Shown: positions 7,880-17,480, counted from the first letter of the stretch. The stretch: 49,722 nucleotides of DNA from CAZFUY01 sp964522445 (GCA_964522445.1 CAZFUY010000006.1:1-49722); one strand, 5' to 3'. Numbers and translations are program-made. Notes: generated by a model from the sequence alone, not told the origin.

Positions 7880-9376
7880 TTAATGAGAAACTATATTCAC
7901 AGGTAGCTTCTGCACCCACAACTCAGCAGCGCTTCGGGTTATATCAAGTACATTGTTGGGGAAGAAGCCGGTAAATAGTATCAGTGCAGCCAGTACTAAA
8001 ATAATGCCTAGCTCTCTGGGCTGTAAATCAATAGAGTCATTAACAATATCGCGTTGGACAGGCCCCAGGAAAATTTGGCGGTAAATGGTGAGGAAATAGC
8101 TGGCGCTAATAACTATACCGGCTAATGCAGCAAGGCCTGCTCCGGTATGTGTTTGTAATGAGCTTAACAGGATGAGGTGTTCAGCAATAAAACCATTTGT
8201 ACCGGGAACGCCCATACTGGCCAGGCCAAATAAAAAGAAAAAAGCAGCGAGCAGAGGCATTGATTTAGCTACACCCCCAAGGCTTATTGAATCAGTAGAG
8301 CCAATTCGATGATGCAGGAAGCCCGTTAGCAGGAATATGCCGCCGGTAATAATAGAGAAATTAAGTAACTGAAATAATGCGCCCTGTATGCCCTGAATAT
8401 TAAATGATGCAATACCCAGCACAACAAGACCTACATGGCTGATGCTGGAGTAGGCTAGCATGCTGCGTAAGTTGGTTTGATTCATGGCGACAATAGCGCC
8501 GTAGATAATACCAGTAACGCCCAGGCCGGCTAATAGCCAGTGATAATCTAATGAAGCCTGTGGTGTCAGGGGAACCATAAAACGAATAAAACCATAAGCA
8601 CCCAGTTTTAAACCCGTCATTATTGCTGCAATAGTAACCGGGCCCTCCATTGCAACGGTGGGTAACCAGGTGTGAAATGGGAAGACAGGGGCTTTGGCAC
8701 CAAAGCCAATAAGTAATAAAATGAATACTGTGGTTTGAACTTCTATAGGTGTATCAGTGTTTAATAATTCAATGTAATTAAAAGAAAGTTGCCCTGGAAT
8801 ATCTGTGCCCGCATGATTAAAGGCAAGAATCATAAAACCAAAAAGAACAGGAATACCGCCAGCCAACATAAACAGGGTGTATTTAACCGCTGCATATCGG
8901 CGGTTCGGACCTACGCCCCAAAGGCTAATCAGGAAGTAAATGGGAATAAGTGTTAGTTCCCAGAATAAAAAGAACAGCATGGTATCTAATGAAGCAAAGA
9001 TACCCAGTGTTGCGCTTTCGAGAATAAGCATTAAACAAAAATACAGTTGATGCATGCTATGTACGCTTTTCCATGAAGCGATAAAAACACAGGTAAACAA
9101 TAAAGCCGTTAAGGGTAGAAATAATATTGACAGGCCATCAATGCCAATAAAGTAGTGAATATTCAGTGTAGGAATCCAGGTCATTTTTTCCATAAACTGG
9201 AAGCCGGAAACTGAGTTATCAAAAGAGGCTAAAATAATTAAAGAAAGACCTAAAACAACCAGATTTGTTAATAATGCAAGCACGCGAGTTGTTGCCTGGT
9301 TTGGTGATAACCAGATTAGAAATGCACCTATGGCAGGTGTAAGAATTAATAAACTTAAGATACCAAAGTCATTCAT
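7880..9376 (-). CDS. NuoM-like proton/cation-conducting antiporter subunit (DAB operon, last gene)
   Basis: 498 residues, about 14 membrane helices, of the NADH:quinone antiporter (proton_antipo_M, Mrp/NuoL/M/N) family. The charged residues needed for ion conduction are present: Glu140 in FFLFWELTLIP, Lys228 in GFGAKAPVFPFHTWLP and Lys257 in IMTGLKLGAYGFIR. There are no peripheral complex I genes (no nuoB/C/D/E/F/G/I) nearby, so this is not ordinary respiratory complex I. It follows the gene at 9382-10902 by 5 bases and ends the operon begun at 17356. I infer that it is a membrane subunit that couples ion flux to the DabA/DabB CO2-capture complex. No terminator is obvious after it apart from the opposing stem at 7801-7826. 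Confidence 0.85.
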   Translation of the reverse strand: MNDFGILSLLILTPAIGAFLIWLSPNQATTRVLALLTNLVVLGLSLIILASFDNSVSGFQFMEKMTWIPTLNIHYFIGIDGLSILFLPLTALLFTCVFIASWKSVHSMHQLYFCLMLILESATLGIFASLDTMLFFLFWELTLIPIYFLISLWGVGPNRRYAAVKYTLFMLAGGIPVLFGFMILAFNHAGTDIPGQLSFNYIELLNTDTPIEVQTTVFILLLIGFGAKAPVFPFHTWLPTVAMEGPVTIAAIMTGLKLGAYGFIRFMVPLTPQASLDYHWLLAGLGVTGIIYGAIVAMNQTNLRSMLAYSSISHVGLVVLGIASFNIQGIQGALFQLLNFSIITGGIFLLTGFLHHRIGSTDSISLGGVAKSMPLLAAFFFLFGLASMGVPGTNGFIAEHLILLSSLQTHTGAGLAALAGIVISASYFLTIYRQIFLGPVQRDIVNDSIDLQPRELGIILVLAALILFTGFFPNNVLDITRSAAELWVQKLPVNIVSH

Positions 9377-9381
9377 TAAAT

Positions 9382-10902
9382 TTAATCCAGTTTTAGTTCA
9401 TATAAATTGCTTAGACTTTCTAAGGAATTCTCAATTAAATCTAGCCAGGGTTCAGAATGAAATCCTGTTGTTAATAAAATAGCCATAACCATTAGAACAA
9501 TAAGCTTTTCCTGTGTAGAAGCAGGGTTTATTTTGGCTTCTGTTATGCTGGTTGAAACTTTTGGTGATAGAAATGCTCGCTGAAAAGCCCAAAGTAAAAA
9601 TCCGGCAGCAATAACATTACCTACAGCAGCAGCAACAGTAATAAGTGCGCCAAAACGATGAATTGATGCTTCCAGGATTAAATGGAAAGAATTAAATCCG
9701 GGAGTACCCGGCATACCAATAATAGATAAACCCGATACAAAGAAAGTAATGCCAAATAAAGGCAGTTGTTCAAAAAGTCCACCAAGTTTAGCAAGCAGCA
9801 TGGTTTTTGTTCGCCAGAATATAAAGCCGGTGGTAAATAATAAGCCAGTAGTTGCTAAACCAAAGTTTACAGAAAGTAATACCCCACCCTGAAATGCTTC
9901 GTGATTTAAACTAAATAAACCAATAATTAAAATACTGGTATGTGAAACAACGGCAAAAGCCAGTAGGCGACGTAAGTTGACTTGCATGAGTGCCAATAGT
10001 GCAGCATAAAAAACACCGGTAACGGCGAAAGCCATAACATACTCATGCCATTGAATAATGGCTTCAGGCAATAATGGAAAAACAAAACGTATCAGAGCAT
10101 AAATACCTGTTTTTAAACCCAGTAAGAAAAGAGGTGCAGTAGCGACCATGCCATGCTCGGCAGCTATGGGCAGCCAGCCATGCAGTGGGAATAATGGTGT
10201 TCTTATTGCAAGCCCATAAAATAATAGAAAAAAGATAATTGACTGGAATGAAGGGTTAGCAGGCGTTTTAAGTAAATCAACTAAATCGAAAGACCATTGG
10301 CCTGTAATATCAGAATGGTTCCAGCCAAGCATAACAACACCGGCCAGCAACAATATTAAACCTGTAATCATAAACTGTAGATAACGAGATAGAGCAAGAT
10401 CTCGATCAGGTGATGTTGCCCAACGCCATAAAATATAACCAACAAGTAATAAATATATAAATGAAGTTAAAACAAACCACAACATATCTATAGTTGTGAA
10501 CTGCCCCATTAAGCTGGAAACAACAATAAAAGTTAGTGCCAGAAATTTCCTTCTTTTCTCCATGTGAATAACAAAACTATAAAGAATAATAAGCGTGCTA
10601 AGTATTGCTGTGAGTAAAATAAATAAAACACTTACGCCATCAACAGCGGCATGATATTGAAAAGGAGAAAATATTATTAGTTTTTCAGCGAACTGCATTG
10701 CTGAATTATGTGCGTCGTAGTTTAAATATATTGTAATGCTTAAAAATAATTCTATAAGTGCAGCGCCCACAGAAACTTTGAGTAGTTTTTTATTTTTTCC
10801 CATAGACAAAATAATAACTGCGACCAGTAATGGGAAAAATTGCAGGCTGGCTAAAACAGGGTAATCAAAATGTGTTGCCCAATGTATTTCTGTAATTGTC
10901 AT
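9382..10902 (-). CDS. Degenerate NuoM/N-like membrane subunit (DAB operon)
   Basis: 506 residues, multiple hydrophobic helices, same superfamily as its neighbours. Alignment by eye to the next gene shows loss of conserved charges. The Glu-containing FWELTLIP segment is replaced by VLTSFIYLL (Thr146-Ser147), and the Lys of the GAKAP motif is replaced by Arg234 (LAIRTPLFPLHGWLP). Lys264 in LLGLKTGIYALIR is retained. A large C-terminal part matches the usual fold (GMPGTPGFNSFHLILEASI). The loss suggests either a structural subunit or an altered ion path. It begins 168 bases after dabB, beyond a hairpin repeat, and is followed after 5 bases by the last NuoM-like gene. Confidence 0.8.
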   Translation of the reverse strand: MTITEIHWATHFDYPVLASLQFFPLLVAVIILSMGKNKKLLKVSVGAALIELFLSITIYLNYDAHNSAMQFAEKLIIFSPFQYHAAVDGVSVLFILLTAILSTLIILYSFVIHMEKRRKFLALTFIVVSSLMGQFTTIDMLWFVLTSFIYLLLVGYILWRWATSPDRDLALSRYLQFMITGLILLLAGVVMLGWNHSDITGQWSFDLVDLLKTPANPSFQSIIFFLLFYGLAIRTPLFPLHGWLPIAAEHGMVATAPLFLLGLKTGIYALIRFVFPLLPEAIIQWHEYVMAFAVTGVFYAALLALMQVNLRRLLAFAVVSHTSILIIGLFSLNHEAFQGGVLLSVNFGLATTGLLFTTGFIFWRTKTMLLAKLGGLFEQLPLFGITFFVSGLSIIGMPGTPGFNSFHLILEASIHRFGALITVAAAVGNVIAAGFLLWAFQRAFLSPKVSTSITEAKINPASTQEKLIVLMVMAILLTTGFHSEPWLDLIENSLESLSNLYELKLD

Positions 10903-10947
10903 ATTAAATAACTATTTATAAAATATCGTAATTGTCAGAGGAAAAAA

Positions 10948-11024
10948 TTGCCACAGAGACACGGAGGGTTTTATTAAAAAAACACTTCTCTGTGAGTTCT
11001 GTGAGTTCTGTGTCTCTGTGACAA
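10948..11024. repeat. Hairpin repeat, CACAGAGACAC type, inside the DAB operon
   Basis: The left arm TTGCCACAGAGACAC (10948 onward) pairs with CTGTGTCTCTGTGACAA (11008-11024) with a single mismatch in the outer part. The loop contains tandem copies of TGTGAGTTC. Similar arms recur at 27023-27081 and 48689-48780, so this is one member of a dispersed family. It lies between dabB and the two distal subunit genes, where a stem in the mRNA could change downstream expression or transcript stability. Confidence 0.8.
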
Positions 11025-11070
11025 GAATGCAAGTTATAGTTTGGTATTGGAGTGAATTGAATAGCTGTCA

Positions 11071-12606
11071 TTATATAATCACTACAAATGTGGCTACGAT
11101 TAAAATTATTAAATAACGAGGTTGACTAAGTAAAGTTTCAACTTTTAAAACATAAAATCCAAGATGATTTATAAGTTTCATCAGTCCTTCGCCGCCACTT
11201 TTAAGAACCAGATGCTCTTCAAACCAGCCAAGAATATTGGCTAACCATTCCATTAAGCTTCCTGCCATACCCTGGCCTTTACCAATTTTACTTTCACCTT
11301 CTAATTGATCCAGAGATGAAATGGTGGATGCCTGTGCGGGCAGGCCGGCAAGACGGGTAACTACTTTTTCTTCAAAATTACGTACGTCACGCGATAAATT
11401 TTTAACAGGTTTAACAAGGATCCAGTTAATTACATGGTCTAACCAGAAACGTTGTAAGCTGGCGGTATACAACCATTTCCAGTTTTGAATTGATTTAGAT
11501 GCAGGTCGTGTTGGTCTGTTCATTAAATGCATATGTGCAGGTGCATGTAAGAATTGATATGCGCGCCAAAGTGAATGCAAAACTAAATACCATGCAGCAA
11601 GTTCAAATAAACCTAAACCACATAAAGTGAGCATTAAACCAACCTGTGATATAACAGAAAACATTAAAGCACTTTTAACATCGGTTTGTACAAGGCCGCT
11701 AAAGAAACCATAAGCCATAGTTAATAAACCAATAACAGCAAGTAGTGGTAGTAAAGCGGCATCCTGCATAAATAAGGGTTCAAGACGAATCACTAAATAA
11801 ATGCCGGCATGTACCATCAGTGATCCATAAAAAATTGCGCTGGAGGGAGTAGGACCTTCTAGTGCTTTAGTAATCCATGAAGAAAAAGGTAGCAGTGCAG
11901 ATTTGGCCATGGCTGCAATGAGAAAACTGCTAGCAACCACGCCAACATGCAAGCTTGATATGTCATTATGATTAGTTAATATATCTGTCCATTCCACACC
12001 ACCAAACCAGATATAAGATAAAGCAATGGCTAAAATAAATGCGGCATCACCTATGCGATTAGTAATAAAGGCCTGGTTGGCATTTGCTGTTGCATCTTCC
12101 CTATCATAAGCATAGGCGATTAATAAATAGGAACAAACACCTGCTAATTCCCAGCCAATAAAAACCAGTACCGCATTGCCTGCCATCATAATTAACATCA
12201 TGGCACCACTGAATAAACTTAGAATCATAAAGAAGCGTTGGTAGCCTGCTTCACGGTGCATGTAATTTACTGAGAACTTAATTGTTAGCAGTGAAATGGT
12301 TGCAACCAATGTGGTCATAACAAGGCTTAAATTATCAAGCGTGAAACTAATATAAATTATGTAATCACCACTAACTAACCAGGGAGCGAATTTTAACTGG
12401 CCGGGTGCGCCATAAATAACGGCGTAGATATCGACAAGTATAATTAGAAGTAATGAAATAAAAGAAGCCGTAATAGCGGTTTGTGATGTTTGTGCTTCGC
12501 CATCTTCACCCCGGTTAAATTTAAAAATATAACCGAATGCAATCCAGCTAGCAGCTAGTATGGGTACTAAAGGGATCATCCAGATGTTGTACAGTAGACT
12601 ATGCAT
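11071..12606 (-). CDS. dabB: DabB, NuoL-like antiporter subunit of the inorganic-carbon pump
   Basis: 511 residues, with the NuoL/MrpA-type proton-conducting domain. Key residues are Glu153 in FIGWELAGVCSYLLIAYAYD and Lys235 in AMAKSALLPFSSW, then KALEGPTPSSAIFYGSLMVHAGIYL. It is shorter than complex I NuoL (about 610) and lacks the long lateral C-terminal helix, as usual for DabB. DabB is the membrane subunit that carries the ion flux driving CO2 capture by DabA. The start ATG overlaps the end of dabA by 8 bases, implying translational coupling and a 1:1 complex. The C-terminal third is polar, with a predicted amphipathic stretch. Confidence 0.9.
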   Translation of the reverse strand: MHSLLYNIWMIPLVPILAASWIAFGYIFKFNRGEDGEAQTSQTAITASFISLLLIILVDIYAVIYGAPGQLKFAPWLVSGDYIIYISFTLDNLSLVMTTLVATISLLTIKFSVNYMHREAGYQRFFMILSLFSGAMMLIMMAGNAVLVFIGWELAGVCSYLLIAYAYDREDATANANQAFITNRIGDAAFILAIALSYIWFGGVEWTDILTNHNDISSLHVGVVASSFLIAAMAKSALLPFSSWITKALEGPTPSSAIFYGSLMVHAGIYLVIRLEPLFMQDAALLPLLAVIGLLTMAYGFFSGLVQTDVKSALMFSVISQVGLMLTLCGLGLFELAAWYLVLHSLWRAYQFLHAPAHMHLMNRPTRPASKSIQNWKWLYTASLQRFWLDHVINWILVKPVKNLSRDVRNFEEKVVTRLAGLPAQASTISSLDQLEGESKIGKGQGMAGSLMEWLANILGWFEEHLVLKSGGEGLMKLINHLGFYVLKVETLLSQPRYLIILIVATFVVII

Positions 12607-15600
12607 TAGAGGTTCCCTGCTTTATGAATGCGGGGGGCAGTGGCTGTTGATGACCGTCATACCATTGTGTTGAATTATCAACGACAGGCAAGTCATGTTC
12701 GTTGCTATGCCAGGAGATAAACCCCTGTACAGGATCAAATACAGAAATCTTTTCTGAATCAGGATCTTTGGCGCTTAATAATAACCAGCCATTGCCAACT
12801 AATTCCTGTAATGCAGGCTGGCGTTTATAAATTTTTGTCAGCACTTCAATTTTTGCTTCAACTAAAACCTGCAAACGCATGGCCTCATGAATTTCGATCA
12901 TCTGTTTTGGCAGGCCAGTTTTTAAATCACTGCTGGTGCCGTCCATTACAGCAAATAAACCAGTTACGTTATGGGTGATTTTAGAGCCACTGCCATAACC
13001 GTCGTTATTAACGGTTGAGAAATAATATTCAAGATTAATGCCGGCACCTACAGGACCTGCATTTAATAAAATATTTTCAATAATATGGCCTTCTTCATCA
13101 TCCTGTGTTGGGTCATAAGAAATCAGGAAAACTCGTCGATCAAAAAATACACCCTGGCTAATGGAGCGGCGACCAATAAATGCAGCTGCATTAGTTGCAT
13201 GGCCTAATTCAGGTCGTGCCTGTGAATAATCATAAGAGCGACCAATGATATGTTTAAGTGCTTTTTTGAGACTGGGTTTTTTAGGAGCAGAGGCCAATCG
13301 GCGACAACGTTCATGAGCAGATTTTTTAGTAGCAAAAGTTAACCTGGTTTTGAGTTTCTCAAACTCTTCTTTCATATGATCTGGAATTTTGTCTTCATCA
13401 TACCACTCAATGGTTTCATCACAGGTATTGTGCTCGGCACCTAAAACCCATGTGTCATCAGGAATAACAATGCCACGTTGTTTTAATATTTCACGAATTT
13501 CAGGACGGTTGGCAATGGCGGCAAATATACGAGCATTAGGGCCGCCGTGACGACCACTGCATGCGCCACAATCGTAAGCCGCTAAATGTGGGTTGTTCGT
13601 GCTCATGGAACCATGGCCCATCATGATCACAAATGGTGCCAGTTGTTTGTTTAAGCCCACGGTGCATAAGAAATTTTTAACACGATCAGCCTGTTCTTCA
13701 TCGGTATAACCTAATTGATTATTTTCTGGTGTAGCATCAGCGATGGGTTTATCTGTGTTAATTGCTACATGAGTATGAACAGGTGTATCAAAAAGATTGC
13801 GTACTGATTCTAAATATTTTCCAGATGCTCTAAAAATAAATGTTTTACTTAATAATGACAGCAATGCAAATGGCGCAAGCAAAGTAATCAGAAAGGGTGT
13901 AAATATATTGCGACGTGTTTCCTGATGAATAATATCTTTTATTTTTATGCGCAATGAGCGACGTGACTTACGTGTTTTAGATTGTTGTTGCTGATTATCA
14001 TTAGCAACTTCTTTTAATAAGTGTACAGGGTCAACAACAACAGGGCAGAGTAATGAAGTTTTTTCATCATCTAACCCCTGCCATTTTATAGCAACACCAA
14101 AAAAACCAGCTGCGCCCAGTGTTTCAATATCTGGATTATATTCTTCCAGATGACGGCGTATGCCTTCTTCGCGATCATCCATACAGAAAGTTATTTGTGC
14201 TCGTGGACGTTGCCCAGAATTTTTCCAGCGACCACGGTTCTCATTTTTAACAACGGCATTAAATAACTGCTCGCGGTAATGATGTTCATAAGCCTGTAAC
14301 CAGAGAAAGCCTTGCTTCTCGGCTGATAACTTCTCAAGGCAGCTGAATATATTTTTTATTTGTTCTTCGTTTAGTTTCTCAATGTCATTTGCACATAAAG
14401 ACATATGCTGCGCTAATCTAAATAATTTCCAGCCATGATTAAAAACTTTATAACCTTTTCTCTGGTCACCCATGCGGCTGTTGCGCCAGCTAAAGATCAT
14501 GTCAGAAATATGTTTCCATGGCTGGTAATCTGTATGATCGATTAGTGATCTTTGTATCTGGCGTTGAGCCAGTGAAACTAAATATTCTGGCAGGCGAGAA
14601 TTATATAAAATATAGCGCACATAAAACTCTGAGCGACGGCGGCGGAAATACCAGCGAATGACATCCAGGTTAGCTTCGATTTGCCAAAGCTCACGGCATA
14701 GTTTTTGTGCAAATAAACGTTCAAGTACCAGCCTTACTGCCAGATAGTCAATCATATCTACCGGGTATTCAGAATCATCATAGCCTGGATTTAAATGTCG
14801 CCACATATATATGCCAGACCAGCCGGGTATTTCTAATGCGAGTTGTTCGAGGTAACTTGTCCAGTGGGATTCAGGAATGCCGAGTTTATTTAATTCATCA
14901 ATAATAGTGTCTAGTGCATTATCCGGCAGTGAATCAATGGCATCATGCCATTCCAGTATGTTGTCAAAAACCCAGGATAATTCGTCACTGGCACTGGCTC
15001 TCCATGCAGCAAAAAAACCTTTATTGCGATCAGCGCTATGCCATGCGGACATGCCCTGATCGAGATAATTAGCCAGGTGTCTTTGTAAGGCAGGGCGAAT
15101 TTCATCAAGAATATTCTTTCCACTAAGCGTTTCCAGGAGGCCAGTTATTGTTTTGTCATAACCAACGGTTCTTAGTAATTGGCCTAATGTGTTTCTGGAC
15201 TCTTTATGAACCTGAAGATGAAGTAGTGAAGGTTCGGTTGAATCCTGTGGTTCTTCTTCAGAAAGTTTTGTTAATAATTCTTCTGCCTGTTCAGTGTCCA
15301 AGTCAATAAGTTCTTCGGGATGAAAATAAAAATGTTCAAGATCAAGAGTTTTTAAACAACTATCCCAAAGTTCATTAACAGTATCTGCCTCATTTTTATT
15401 TGAAGCCTGGAGTAATTTTTTTTGTGCATCAGAGCTTACATCAGACTGGAATTTAGTAAGTGCGTGTAGTTCTTCAATATGCCAGTTAAGCTGGCAGCCG
15501 GTTACTGATTTTAATGGATTAATTAATGCGCTTCGATAAATATCAGCGTAGGTTAATTTTTGTTGGCATGTTTCAGTAAAAAAATCATCTGCCTGTAAAT

Positions 15601-15880
15601 CTGAATCATTGGCTATAACTTTGTTCAGGTCGTCCTTATTTATACGGTTATGCTTAAAATATTGATGAAACTTTTCTTCTGTTTCGTAACCATAATTTCC
15701 GGTTAACTCATGAGCAGCTTTTAAAGCATCGGGAAAATTTAGATGCTGATAACCATGCAATGTGTTGTGATGAACAAAATCTTTTATGGGAGCCTGACAC
15801 GGTAATATATGATCAAGATGTGCAACGGCATCGAGAATTTTCTGGCGGATATTTTTTTTATTGTTGTCTGTTTCTGTCAT
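12599..15880 (-). CDS. dabA: DabA (DUF2309), zinc-containing subunit of the inorganic-carbon pump
   Basis: 1093 residues, the DUF2309 family. The zinc-site motifs expected for the beta-carbonic-anhydrase-like active site are intact: Cys566 and Asp568 with Arg570 in FCMDDREEG, His756 in MMGHGSMS and Cys771 in YDCGACSG. The His-to-Cys spacing of 15 is the same as in the characterised Halothiobacillus protein (His524, Cys539). DabA binds the inner face of DabB and is thought to hydrate CO2 irreversibly, using the ion gradient. It is longer than the characterised protein (about 830 residues from memory), with most of the excess N-terminal to Cys566. One hydrophobic stretch near residues 663-685 (LLAPFALLSLLS) may contact the membrane. 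Confidence 0.95.
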   Translation of the reverse strand: MTETDNNKKNIRQKILDAVAHLDHILPCQAPIKDFVHHNTLHGYQHLNFPDALKAAHELTGNYGYETEEKFHQYFKHNRINKDDLNKVIANDSDLQADDFFTETCQQKLTYADIYRSALINPLKSVTGCQLNWHIEELHALTKFQSDVSSDAQKKLLQASNKNEADTVNELWDSCLKTLDLEHFYFHPEELIDLDTEQAEELLTKLSEEEPQDSTEPSLLHLQVHKESRNTLGQLLRTVGYDKTITGLLETLSGKNILDEIRPALQRHLANYLDQGMSAWHSADRNKGFFAAWRASASDELSWVFDNILEWHDAIDSLPDNALDTIIDELNKLGIPESHWTSYLEQLALEIPGWSGIYMWRHLNPGYDDSEYPVDMIDYLAVRLVLERLFAQKLCRELWQIEANLDVIRWYFRRRRSEFYVRYILYNSRLPEYLVSLAQRQIQRSLIDHTDYQPWKHISDMIFSWRNSRMGDQRKGYKVFNHGWKLFRLAQHMSLCANDIEKLNEEQIKNIFSCLEKLSAEKQGFLWLQAYEHHYREQLFNAVVKNENRGRWKNSGQRPRAQITFCMDDREEGIRRHLEEYNPDIETLGAAGFFGVAIKWQGLDDEKTSLLCPVVVDPVHLLKEVANDNQQQQSKTRKSRRSLRIKIKDIIHQETRRNIFTPFLITLLAPFALLSLLSKTFIFRASGKYLESVRNLFDTPVHTHVAINTDKPIADATPENNQLGYTDEEQADRVKNFLCTVGLNKQLAPFVIMMGHGSMSTNNPHLAAYDCGACSGRHGGPNARIFAAIANRPEIREILKQRGIVIPDDTWVLGAEHNTCDETIEWYDEDKIPDHMKEEFEKLKTRLTFATKKSAHERCRRLASAPKKPSLKKALKHIIGRSYDYSQARPELGHATNAAAFIGRRSISQGVFFDRRVFLISYDPTQDDEEGHIIENILLNAGPVGAGINLEYYFSTVNNDGYGSGSKITHNVTGLFAVMDGTSSDLKTGLPKQMIEIHEAMRLQVLVEAKIEVLTKIYKRQPALQELVGNGWLLLSAKDPDSEKISVFDPVQGFISWHSNEHDLPVVDNSTQWYDGHQQPLPPAFIKQGTSNA

Positions 15881-15889
15881 AACAATACC

Positions 15890-17356
15890 TTAAAAACGAC
15901 CAACAAATAAATTGCTTAATTCGGTTATAGATGCGCTCATCAAATTCAGCAGAGGTGCAGGATAAAAACCAATAAAAATAAATCCAGAAGTGAGTGTTGA
16001 TGCAAGTAATAGTTCGGCGTTTGTTAAATCCCTGACATCTTTCATTTCACTGGATACAGGGCCTGTAAATAAGCGGCCAATAGTTCGAATACCATAAGCA
16101 CCACTAATCATTACGCCCAGACTTAAGATAATAACAAACCAGCCCCAGCGTTCAAAACCACCAATAATAGCGTGTAGCTCAGCAATAAATCCTGCAGTAC
16201 CCGGTAGGCCAATGGCGGCAATAAATGCCAGTGTGGTAAATAAAGCAAAACGTGGTGTGACTTTAACTAAGGAGCAATAATGATCGATATTGCGTGTGTG
16301 GGTGCGTTCGTATAATAAACCGATCAACAGAAAGGTAGCACCAGCAACTAAACCATGCGCTACCATTTGTGTAACTGCACCTGTTAAGCCTGTGACATTT
16401 AATGTGGCAATGCCGAGCAGAACTACGCCCATGTGGCTAACCGATGAATAAGCAATCATGCTCTTAAGGTCAGATTGTCGCCAGGCGAGCAGGCCGCCAT
16501 AAATTAAACTAAACATGGCTAAAGTGGCTAATATGGGTTGTAGAGTTACGATGGCATCGGGCAATATGCCAGCAGCACGAATCAAGCCATAAGAGCCCAT
16601 TTTTAATAAAATGCCGGACAGTAAAATACTGACTGGACTGGGCGCTTCTACATGCGCTAAAGGTAACCAGCCGTGAAGGGGAAAGATAGGCATCTTTACG
16701 CCAAAACCAATAAGTAGTCCCAGAAATATATATAACTGAGTGTCTTCAGGTAAAGCGCGTGCGCTGGCCATCATGTGCTGCATGGAAAAAGAATGCTCTG
16801 GCGTGGCATCAAATAATATTAACAGGCTCAGCAGCATAAAGACTGAGCCACCCATGGTATAGAGCACAAAGTTTAAAGCGGCAGTATGTCGGTTTTTTCC
16901 ACCCCAGCCATCAATCAGGAAGAATAACGGAATAAGTGTTAGTTCCCAGAATACATAAAATAGAGACCAGTCCTGAGCCATAAATACACCTAATATGGCG
17001 GACTCCAGAAGTAGCATTAGCAGGTAATACGCTTTTAAACGTTCTTTAATATTGGTGGAAGCCATGATGGCTACCAGACAAAGTAGCGTCGTTAATAAAA
17101 TCATTGGCAATGAAATGCCATCTATAGCGAGAGAATAGGATGTTCCCAGTCGAGGATTCCAGGCTGTTTGCTCAACAAATTGCATTGCGCTAGATGAAGA
17201 ATCAAAGCCCATTAACAGAGACCACGATTGCAGCAGGGCAACTACAGCAGAAAATATAGCCAGATAGCGAATAAGCTGGTATTGCCTGCTGGGAAGTATG
17301 GCAATAATTGCAGCTCCCGCTACGGGTAGTAATATTAAATATGTAAGCTCATGCAT
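15890..17356 (-). CDS. NuoM-like antiporter subunit, first gene of the DAB operon
   Basis: 488 residues from the ATG at 17356. An in-frame TTG 12 bases further upstream is possible, but neither has a clear ribosome site. It is a NuoM-family membrane protein with all expected charges: Glu138 in YVFWELTLIP, Lys221 in FGVKMPIFPLHGWLP, the HVEAPSPVSILLSGILLKMGSYG segment containing Lys252. It closely resembles complex I NuoM in this core but sits 9 bases upstream of dabA rather than with nuo genes. As the promoter-proximal gene, it is probably an obligate component of the pump, not an accessory. The mRNA begins downstream of the 34-base conserved block at 17423-17456. Confidence 0.88.
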   Translation of the reverse strand: MHELTYLILLPVAGAAIIAILPSRQYQLIRYLAIFSAVVALLQSWSLLMGFDSSSSAMQFVEQTAWNPRLGTSYSLAIDGISLPMILLTTLLCLVAIMASTNIKERLKAYYLLMLLLESAILGVFMAQDWSLFYVFWELTLIPLFFLIDGWGGKNRHTAALNFVLYTMGGSVFMLLSLLILFDATPEHSFSMQHMMASARALPEDTQLYIFLGLLIGFGVKMPIFPLHGWLPLAHVEAPSPVSILLSGILLKMGSYGLIRAAGILPDAIVTLQPILATLAMFSLIYGGLLAWRQSDLKSMIAYSSVSHMGVVLLGIATLNVTGLTGAVTQMVAHGLVAGATFLLIGLLYERTHTRNIDHYCSLVKVTPRFALFTTLAFIAAIGLPGTAGFIAELHAIIGGFERWGWFVIILSLGVMISGAYGIRTIGRLFTGPVSSEMKDVRDLTNAELLLASTLTSGFIFIGFYPAPLLNLMSASITELSNLFVGRF

Positions 17357-17422
17357 TCGTATAAACAATTAGTATATTTAAAGTATCCCTGGTAAGCATT
17401 ATGGGCAGGCAAAGTATACCCT

Positions 17423-17456
17423 GAGTGCTTTGTACAAAAGAAAATTATTTTAATAA
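17423..17456 (-). promoter_or_regulatory. Conserved upstream element of the DAB operon
   Basis: A 34-base block that matches 23915-23948 upstream of the second nhaD at 30 of 34 positions, without gaps. The right-hand 20 bases are identical. On the plus strand it contains CTTTGTACAAAAG (CTTT-N5-AAAG) and the palindrome TTATTTTAATAA. Its gene-proximal edge is 66 bases from the ATG at 17356, and a TATACT hexamer lies just downstream in the direction of transcription. I infer an activator site or shared promoter. Confidence 0.7.
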
Positions 17457-17480
17457 CCAGCAGTACTCGCTTAAAAAAAT

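Noticed and set aside
7880..17356. Ordinary respiratory complex I operon
   Set aside because: Only NuoL/M/N-like membrane subunits occur, with DabA (DUF2309) between them. No peripheral-arm, quinone-site or NuoH/J/K genes are adjacent.
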